Shown piece after piece: positions 6,477-11,346 of a stretch of DNA of 11,346 nt (positions are counted from its first letter, which is position 1; every line of letters starts with the position of its first letter). This DNA comes from Pseudomonadota bacterium (GTDB taxonomy: Bacteria; Pseudomonadota; Alphaproteobacteria; Micropepsales; Micropepsaceae), in the NCBI GenBank assembly GCA_021808875.1, contig JAKBAU010000093.1, positions 1 to 11,346 of the forward strand, read 5' to 3'. The position numbers and the translations under genes were made by a program. Below the pieces are notes generated by a model, which was given only the letters and a program-made list of their open reading frames with translations, was not told where the DNA came from and made no database searches.

Positions 6477-7844
6477 ATGCGGTTACTCATCATCGGCGGG
6501 TTGCAGGGCCAGATCGGGGCAGCGACCAAGATCGCGATGGCGCGCGGTGCCAAAGTTACCCATGCCGGAGACATCGACCAGGCGCTGGCGGAGCTGCGGG
6601 CCGGTCGCGGTGCCGATCTCGTGCTTGCGGATGTCAGCGAAGACATCGGCCGGCTGGTGCGGGCACTGGCAGGTGAACGCATCTGCACGCCGGTGGTGGC
6701 CTGTGGTGTGGGCACCGATGCCCGCCGTGCCGTCGATGCGATCCGTGCCGGGGCCAAGGAATATCTGCCCTTGCCGCCCGATCCGGAACTGATTGCAGCG
6801 GTGCTGGCCGCGGTTGCCGATGACAGCCACCAGATGATTTACGAGGACGATGCGATGGCCAAGGTCATCGTCCTGGCCGATCAGGTTGCTGGCAGTGAGG
6901 CCTCGATCCTCATCACCGGTGAGAGTGGTACCGGCAAGGAAGTGATGGCGCGCTATATCCACAAGAAATCCGCGCGCGCCGACAAGCCGTTCATCTCGGT
7001 CAACTGTGCCGCCATTCCTGACAATCTGCTCGAATCCGAACTGTTCGGTCATGAAAAAGGGGCCTTTACCGGTGCCATTGCAAGGCGTGTCGGCAAGTTT
7101 GAGGAGGCCAATGGCGGCACGCTGCTGCTCGATGAAATCAGCGAGATGGATGTGCGGCTGCAGGCCAAGCTTTTGCGCGCCATTCAGGAGCGCGAGATCG
7201 ATCGGGTGGGCGGCGGCAAGCCGGTCAAGGTCGACATCCGCATCATCGCCACCTCCAATCGCGACCTCGCGGAGGCGGTGCGCCTGGGCAGTTTCCGCGA
7301 GGACCTTCTCTACCGGCTCAATGTCGTGAATTTGCGCCTGCCTTCGCTCCGAGACCGGCCCCGAGACATCCTGGCGCTGGCCCGGCACTTTGGCCACAAA
7401 TATGCCGATGCCAATGGCACGCCACACCGGCCGCTCGCCTCGGCGACGGAGCGGCTCCTGATCGGCTATGGCTGGCGCGGCAATGTCCGCGAGCTCGAAA
7501 ACACCATGCATCGGGCGGTTCTTCTCGCCCATGGCAGCGAAATCGACCCCGACGCCATCCGCCTTCCGGACGGCACCCAGGTCGGGGAGATGGTTACACG
7601 GCTGCCGACGGGAGCAGAGAGCAGCCCCAGTGACAGTGCCTGGTCAAAACCTCTGGTTGGACGCACGGTGGCCGATGTCGAGCGTGACCTCATCCTGGAC
7701 ACGCTCAACCACTGTCTCGGCAACCGCACCCATGCCGCCACCATATTGGGCATTTCGATCCGTACTCTGCGCAACAAGCTGCGTGAATATGGCCAGGCCG
7801 GCCTTGCGGTTCCGGCTCCGGGCGAAGCGAGACTGGCGGGCTGA
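6477..7844 (+). CDS. flbD: Sigma-54-dependent flagellar regulator FlbD
   Basis: The 455-residue protein has the layout of FlbD, the Caulobacter activator of late (hook and filament) sigma-54 flagellar promoters and repressor of the early fliF promoter. Residues 1-110 are receiver-like but degenerate: the acidic pair is replaced by IIGGLQ and the conserved Lys before Pro by Leu (EYLPLP), though Asp52 is at the usual phosphate-acceptor position. The AAA+ domain (about 125-360) shows Walker A GESGTGKE (148-155), the sigma-54 contact loop GAFTGA (195-200), Walker B GGTLLLDEI (213-221) and GYGWRGNVRELEN. A Fis-type helix-turn-helix lies at about 416-439 (NRTHAATILGISIRTLRNKL). It is in the same run as fliF, so feedback on that operon is likely, as known in Caulobacter. 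A purine-rich AAAAGGGA precedes the ATG. Confidence 0.93.
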   Translation: MRLLIIGGLQGQIGAATKIAMARGAKVTHAGDIDQALAELRAGRGADLVLADVSEDIGRLVRALAGERICTPVVACGVGTDARRAVDAIRAGAKEYLPLPPDPELIAAVLAAVADDSHQMIYEDDAMAKVIVLADQVAGSEASILITGESGTGKEVMARYIHKKSARADKPFISVNCAAIPDNLLESELFGHEKGAFTGAIARRVGKFEEANGGTLLLDEISEMDVRLQAKLLRAIQEREIDRVGGGKPVKVDIRIIATSNRDLAEAVRLGSFREDLLYRLNVVNLRLPSLRDRPRDILALARHFGHKYADANGTPHRPLASATERLLIGYGWRGNVRELENTMHRAVLLAHGSEIDPDAIRLPDGTQVGEMVTRLPTGAESSPSDSAWSKPLVGRTVADVERDLILDTLNHCLGNRTHAATILGISIRTLRNKLREYGQAGLAVPAPGEARLAG

Positions 7845-7860
7845 GCGGGGTTGAACAAGC

Positions 7861-9969
7861 ATGACTGATATCGCTACCACACCGCCTGTCGCTCTGCGCT
7901 TCAATTTGCAGAGCCTTGGCGAACTCATCCGGCGCTCCGAGCTTGCGCTGGCGATCGGCATCATGGCGATCCTGGTCGTGCTCATTGTTCCTCTGCCGCC
8001 GTGGCTGCTCGATATCTCGCTGGCATTTTCGCTGTCCTTCGCGATCCTGATCCTGATGACCGGGGTTTTCATCAAAAAGCCGCTCGAGTTTTCCTCGTTT
8101 CCGACCGTGCTTCTGATATCCACCATGATGCGTCTGGCCCTCAATCTGGCCTCGACGCGTCTGATCCTTGGTCATGGCCATGGTGGCACAGCCGCGGCCG
8201 GCTACGTGATCCAGGCTTTCGGCAAGCTGATCATGCAGGGCAATTTCGTCATTGGCCTGATCGTCTTTGCCATCCTTGTCATCGTCAATTTTGTCGTCAT
8301 CACCAAAGGTTCGGGCCGGATCGCTGAAGTCGCGGCGCGCTTCAACCTTGACGCCATGCCTGGCAAGCAGATGGCGATCGATGCCGATCTGTCTTCGGGA
8401 CTGATTGATGAGAAGGCGGCACGCCAGCGGCGCAAGGATCTGGAAGCCGAATCGAATTTCTTCGGTGCGATGGATGGCGCGAGCAAGTTCGTGCGCGGTG
8501 ACGCGGTCGCCGGACTTCTGATCGTCGGTATCAACATCATCGGCGGTATCATCATCGGCATGGCCCAGAACGGCATGAGCTTTACCGCCGCGACCCAGAC
8601 CTACACCGTGCTGTCAGTGGGCGATGGACTGGTCAGCCAGTTGCCGGCGCTCATCATCTCGACCGCCGCCGGTCTCATGGTTTCCAAGGCCGGTGTCGAA
8701 GGGGCGACGGACAAGGCCTTGATTGGCCAGCTCTCCTATTATCCCCAGGCTCTCGGCGTAGCCAGCGCGGTGATGGCGATCGTTGCGGTCATTCCGGGCA
8801 TGCCCACGGTCGTCTTCATGTTCTTGTCGGCGCTGATTGGCGGTGGCGCCTATCTTGCCCACAAGAAGAAGAGCGAGGCTGCCAAGGCCGAGAGCGTTGC
8901 CGAGCAAAGCGCCAAAGCGGCGAACGAACCCAGTGAAGAGCCGATTTCCAAGAGCCTCGCCATCGACCAGCTGCGCATCGAACTGGGCTACGCGCTGCTG
9001 CCCCTGATCAATGACGTCAAGGGACAGCGTATCACGGATCAGATCAAGGCCCTGCGCCGTCAGCTTGCTCAGGAAGTGGGCTTTGTAATGCCGAGTGTGC
9101 GCATTCTCGACAACATGCAGCTTGGTGCCAATGAATACCGCCTGTGCCTCAAAGAGGTCGAAGCCGGGCGCGGCGAACTGTTCCCCGGCTCGTTGATGGT
9201 GATGGATCCGCAAGGTCGGCCCATTGATCTGCCGGGCACCCATACGAGCGAGCCAGCCTTTGGGCTGCCTGCCATGTGGGTTGCCCAGTCGCTGCAGGAA
9301 GAGGCCTCGTTCCGCGGTCTGACCGTGGTTGATCCGGGCACGGTTCTGACCACCCATCTTACCGAAGTGCTCAAGGCCAACATGGCCGAACTGCTGTCCT
9401 ACGCCGAAACCAAGAAGCTGCTCGACGAATTGCCAGCCGAACAGAAGAAGCTGGTGGAGGAACTGATCCCCTCGCAGGTCTCGGTTACCGGGGTGCAGCG
9501 GGTGCTGCAGACCTTGCTCGCGGAACGCATTTCGATCCGCGATCTGCCCAGCGTGCTGGAAGGTATTGCCGAGGCTCTGGCGCACACCAAGAACGCGCTT
9601 TATCTCAGCGAACATGTGCGCACGCGCCTGGCCCGGCAGATCTGCCATCAAAATCTGTCGCAAGGTGGTTATCTGCCATTGATCGCGCTGTCACCGGCCT
9701 GGGAGCAGGCCTTCGCCGAGAGCATTGTCGGCCAGGGCGAAGAGCGACAGCTGGCGATGGCGCCAAGCCAACTGCAGCAGTTCATCCAAAGCGTCCGCGA
9801 TCGCTTCGACGCGGCGGCGCAGCAGGGTGAGGTCCCCGTGCTGTTGACCTCGCCACAGGTGCGTCCCTTCGTGCGCTCGATCATCGAGCGCTTCCGTGCC
9901 CAGACTACCGTGATCAGTCAGAACGAGATCCACGCCAGTATCAAGCTGCGCACTTTGGGACAGGTGTAA
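7861..9969 (+). CDS. flhA: Flagellar export gate protein FlhA
   Basis: The 702-residue protein is FlhA, the large inner-membrane gate of the flagellar type III export apparatus. The N-terminal half has several hydrophobic membrane helices (for example about residues 27-45, 48-66, 120-145, 210-235, 255-275 and 295-335). The FHIPEP-family signature on the cytoplasmic loop is at about 153-177 (RIAEVAARFNLDAMPGKQMA and following IDAD), followed by KAARQRRKDLEAESNFFGAMDGA. A charged linker rich in Lys/Glu/Ala (about 338-360) leads to the large cytoplasmic C-terminal domain, which docks chaperone-substrate complexes and ends in the conserved region around QVRPFVRSIIERF. Full length for the family. 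It starts 16 nt after flbD with a weak GGGG-type ribosome site and is followed by flhF after six bases. Confidence 0.97.
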   Translation: MTDIATTPPVALRFNLQSLGELIRRSELALAIGIMAILVVLIVPLPPWLLDISLAFSLSFAILILMTGVFIKKPLEFSSFPTVLLISTMMRLALNLASTRLILGHGHGGTAAAGYVIQAFGKLIMQGNFVIGLIVFAILVIVNFVVITKGSGRIAEVAARFNLDAMPGKQMAIDADLSSGLIDEKAARQRRKDLEAESNFFGAMDGASKFVRGDAVAGLLIVGINIIGGIIIGMAQNGMSFTAATQTYTVLSVGDGLVSQLPALIISTAAGLMVSKAGVEGATDKALIGQLSYYPQALGVASAVMAIVAVIPGMPTVVFMFLSALIGGGAYLAHKKKSEAAKAESVAEQSAKAANEPSEEPISKSLAIDQLRIELGYALLPLINDVKGQRITDQIKALRRQLAQEVGFVMPSVRILDNMQLGANEYRLCLKEVEAGRGELFPGSLMVMDPQGRPIDLPGTHTSEPAFGLPAMWVAQSLQEEASFRGLTVVDPGTVLTTHLTEVLKANMAELLSYAETKKLLDELPAEQKKLVEELIPSQVSVTGVQRVLQTLLAERISIRDLPSVLEGIAEALAHTKNALYLSEHVRTRLARQICHQNLSQGGYLPLIALSPAWEQAFAESIVGQGEERQLAMAPSQLQQFIQSVRDRFDAAAQQGEVPVLLTSPQVRPFVRSIIERFRAQTTVISQNEIHASIKLRTLGQV

Positions 9970-9975
9970 GATACC

Positions 9976-11073
9976 GTGCGCATCAAGACTTTCATTGCGT
10001 CCGACATGCGCGCGGCAATGGCCGCGATCCGTGCCGAGCTGGGCGAGGAAGCGCTCATACTTTCGCACCAGAAGACCAAGGGCGAGGGTGTTCTGGTACG
10101 CGTGGCGATCGATGGCAGTCTGAGCGAGGAGCGCATCGAAGAAGGTGTGGCCCGGTCGCTGGCGCTGGCTGAGGATGAAAGACGCGAGGCGGTGGCAGAG
10201 CCCTATGCGGTGGCGTTTCGGGAGAGCCTCATCGCCCGGCTGCGCGGTGCAGCACCACCCTCACCGCGGCCACAGCGTCATTTCAATCGCGCCGAACTGC
10301 TTGGACTTTTGCGCGGTCATCGTCTGGCGGATGGGCTTGCGCACGCGCTGGCTGAAGCGGCCGAACAGAGCCGGCTCTCCGACATGACCCTGGCGCTGGC
10401 TGCGGCACTCGATCAGCGTCTGCGCAGTGCCCCGCTCGAGCTGGCGCAGGCCAAAGGCTTTGTCATTCTGGGGCCGCGGGGCACGGGCAAGACGGTGATG
10501 GCGGGCCGGATTGCAGCGCAGGCCGTGCGCGCCGGACGCCAGGTGCACCTCATTGCCGCCGACACTGAAGGTGCGGGAGCGGTGGAGCGGCTGCGGCGCT
10601 TTGCCGATCATGTGGGCGCCGATTTTGACGTCGCCGAGAGCGAGACGACGCTCCTTGAGCTCGTCCGTCAGAGCAGTGACGCAGGCGCGCTCGCACTTGT
10701 TGACACTGCAGGATTTGATCCGCGCGATACGGCGTCGGGCGCTCTCTGTGTCAACTATGGCGCGCTGTGTGGACTTGAGTGTCTGGCGGTGGTTTCGGCA
10801 CAGGGTGATGCTGAAGAGACAGGGGAGATCTGCGCCGCGCTGGCCGGTCTTGGCGTTGCGCGACTTCTCATCTCTGCGCTCGATGGCACACGGCGCCTTG
10901 GCAGTCTTGCTGCCGCGGCAACAAGTTCGCTGGCGCTTGCTCATGTCAGCCGCTCACCTTTTCTGGGCGGACACCTTGAAACCCTGAGTGCACTGTCACT
11001 GGCCCGTGCCCTGGTTGAGACGGCCACTCCCCTTGCCCATGCTGGAGAGACTGCATGCGTACACCGCATCTGA
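9976..11073 (+). CDS. flhF: SRP-type GTPase FlhF, flagellar placement factor
   Basis: The 365-residue protein begins with the FlhF-type N-terminus (VRIKTFIASDMRAAMAAIRAELGEEALIL, read from a GTG start six bases after flhA). A variable B region and helical N domain lead to the SRP-like GTPase domain: G1 GPRGTGKT (166-173), an ADTEGAGAVERLRRFADHVG segment in the place of DTYRIGAxEQL, and G3 DTAGFDPRD from residue 243. The usual G4 TKLD reads SALD (300-303), so guanine recognition may be weaker. FlhF targets the flagellum to the cell pole in many polarly flagellated bacteria, acting with FlhG. The gene overlaps flhG by 19 bases. GTG is chosen because the N-terminal motif starts exactly there; a GGGACAGG stretch lies upstream. 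Confidence 0.9.
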   Translation: MRIKTFIASDMRAAMAAIRAELGEEALILSHQKTKGEGVLVRVAIDGSLSEERIEEGVARSLALAEDERREAVAEPYAVAFRESLIARLRGAAPPSPRPQRHFNRAELLGLLRGHRLADGLAHALAEAAEQSRLSDMTLALAAALDQRLRSAPLELAQAKGFVILGPRGTGKTVMAGRIAAQAVRAGRQVHLIAADTEGAGAVERLRRFADHVGADFDVAESETTLLELVRQSSDAGALALVDTAGFDPRDTASGALCVNYGALCGLECLAVVSAQGDAEETGEICAALAGLGVARLLISALDGTRRLGSLAAAATSSLALAHVSRSPFLGGHLETLSALSLARALVETATPLAHAGETACVHRI

Positions 11074-11346
11074 CCGCCATCGGTTCGGGCAAGGGGGGCA
11101 CCGGCAAGACCGTGATTGCGATCGGCCTTGCCCAGGCGCTGGTCAAGGCCGGGTCGCGCGTACTGCTTTGCGACGCGGATCTTGGCCTCGCCAATGCGGC
11201 CGTCCAGATGGGGCTTTGCGAGAGTGGCGATCTGCCCTCATTCATGGCTGGTCTGAAGCCACTGGAGTGTTCGGTGGTTGCCACCGCTGCCGGATTTGAT
11301 CTTCTGGCCGCGCCCTCAGGCTCGGGAGCCCTGGCCAATGTGGGGC
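11055..11346 (+). CDS. flhG: Partial CDS, 5' end: MinD-like ATPase FlhG (FleN/YlxH)
   Basis: The first 97 residues of a ParA/MinD-family ATPase are present; the gene runs off the window end. The N-terminus shows the deviant Walker A GKGGTGKT (residues 12-19) and the A' motif CDADLGLANA (Asp40, Asp42), where MinD-like proteins contact nucleotide. Next to flhF this is FlhG, which stimulates the FlhF GTPase and limits flagellar number; in several bacteria it also acts on C-ring proteins or flagellar regulators. The ATG at 11055 lies within the flhF end (19-nt overlap), with GGAGAG about 5-10 nt upstream inside flhF, indicating coupled translation. Chromosome-partitioning ParA is the alternative but is unlikely in this setting. 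Confidence 0.9.
   Translation, partial: MRTPHLTAIGSGKGGTGKTVIAIGLAQALVKAGSRVLLCDADLGLANAAVQMGLCESGDLPSFMAGLKPLECSVVATAAGFDLLAAPSGSGALANVG

Noticed and set aside
6483..7532. Long open frame (349 codons) on the minus strand opposite flbD
   Set aside because: It mirrors flbD codons, shows no family motif, and has no independent promoter or ribosome site that I can see. The identical length to the frame opposite flhA is taken as coincidence.
8614..9663. Long open frame (349 codons) on the minus strand opposite flhA
   Set aside because: It lies fully inside flhA, has no recognisable domain and a low-complexity Gly/Gln/Arg/His composition. Long antisense frames are expected in G+C-rich coding DNA.

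Overview
The window is a stretch of flagellar genes, all on the + strand, from an alphaproteobacterium. It has high G+C with typical codon use. The order is (fliK end)-flgD-flgE-sciP-fliF-fliG-fliH-fliN-flbD-flhA-flhF-flhG. The sciP (DUF1153) and flbD genes, and the placement of sciP between the hook gene and the fliF operon, point to a bacterium with Caulobacter-type CtrA/SciP/FlbD control of the flagellum. The genus cannot be settled from this sequence.

Region 1 (1-2210) is the hook block. It holds the last codons of a probable fliK (hook-length control), then flgD (hook cap/scaffold) and flgE (hook protein). It closes with a 14-bp perfect hairpin six bases after the flgE stop. Region 2 (2211-2749) holds sciP and the regulatory DNA on either side of it. 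SciP is the small inhibitor of the cell-cycle regulator CtrA. Here its reading frame is cut by an in-frame TAG after 73 codons, yet the family-typical C-terminal tail continues in the same frame for 17 codons to a second TAG. Downstream lie a dyad/terminator-like element and a good match to a CtrA box upstream of fliF.

Region 3 (2750-11346) is a tight run of genes with gaps of 23 nt or less and two overlaps, so probably one operon. It encodes the MS ring (FliF), switch proteins (FliG, FliN), the export-ATPase regulator (FliH/FlbE), the sigma-54 activator FlbD, the export gate FlhA, the SRP-type GTPase FlhF and the start of the MinD-like ATPase FlhG, which runs off the window. The operon therefore builds the first basal-body and export parts and also makes regulators of later flagellar genes (FlbD) and of flagellar position and number (FlhF/FlhG).

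I found no mobile element, CRISPR array, RNA gene or unknown multi-gene system. The most unusual signal is the interrupted sciP. The next is the regulatory DNA between sciP and fliF. Several family-typical degenerate motifs (FlbD receiver, FlhF G4, FliG EHPQ) are also recorded.
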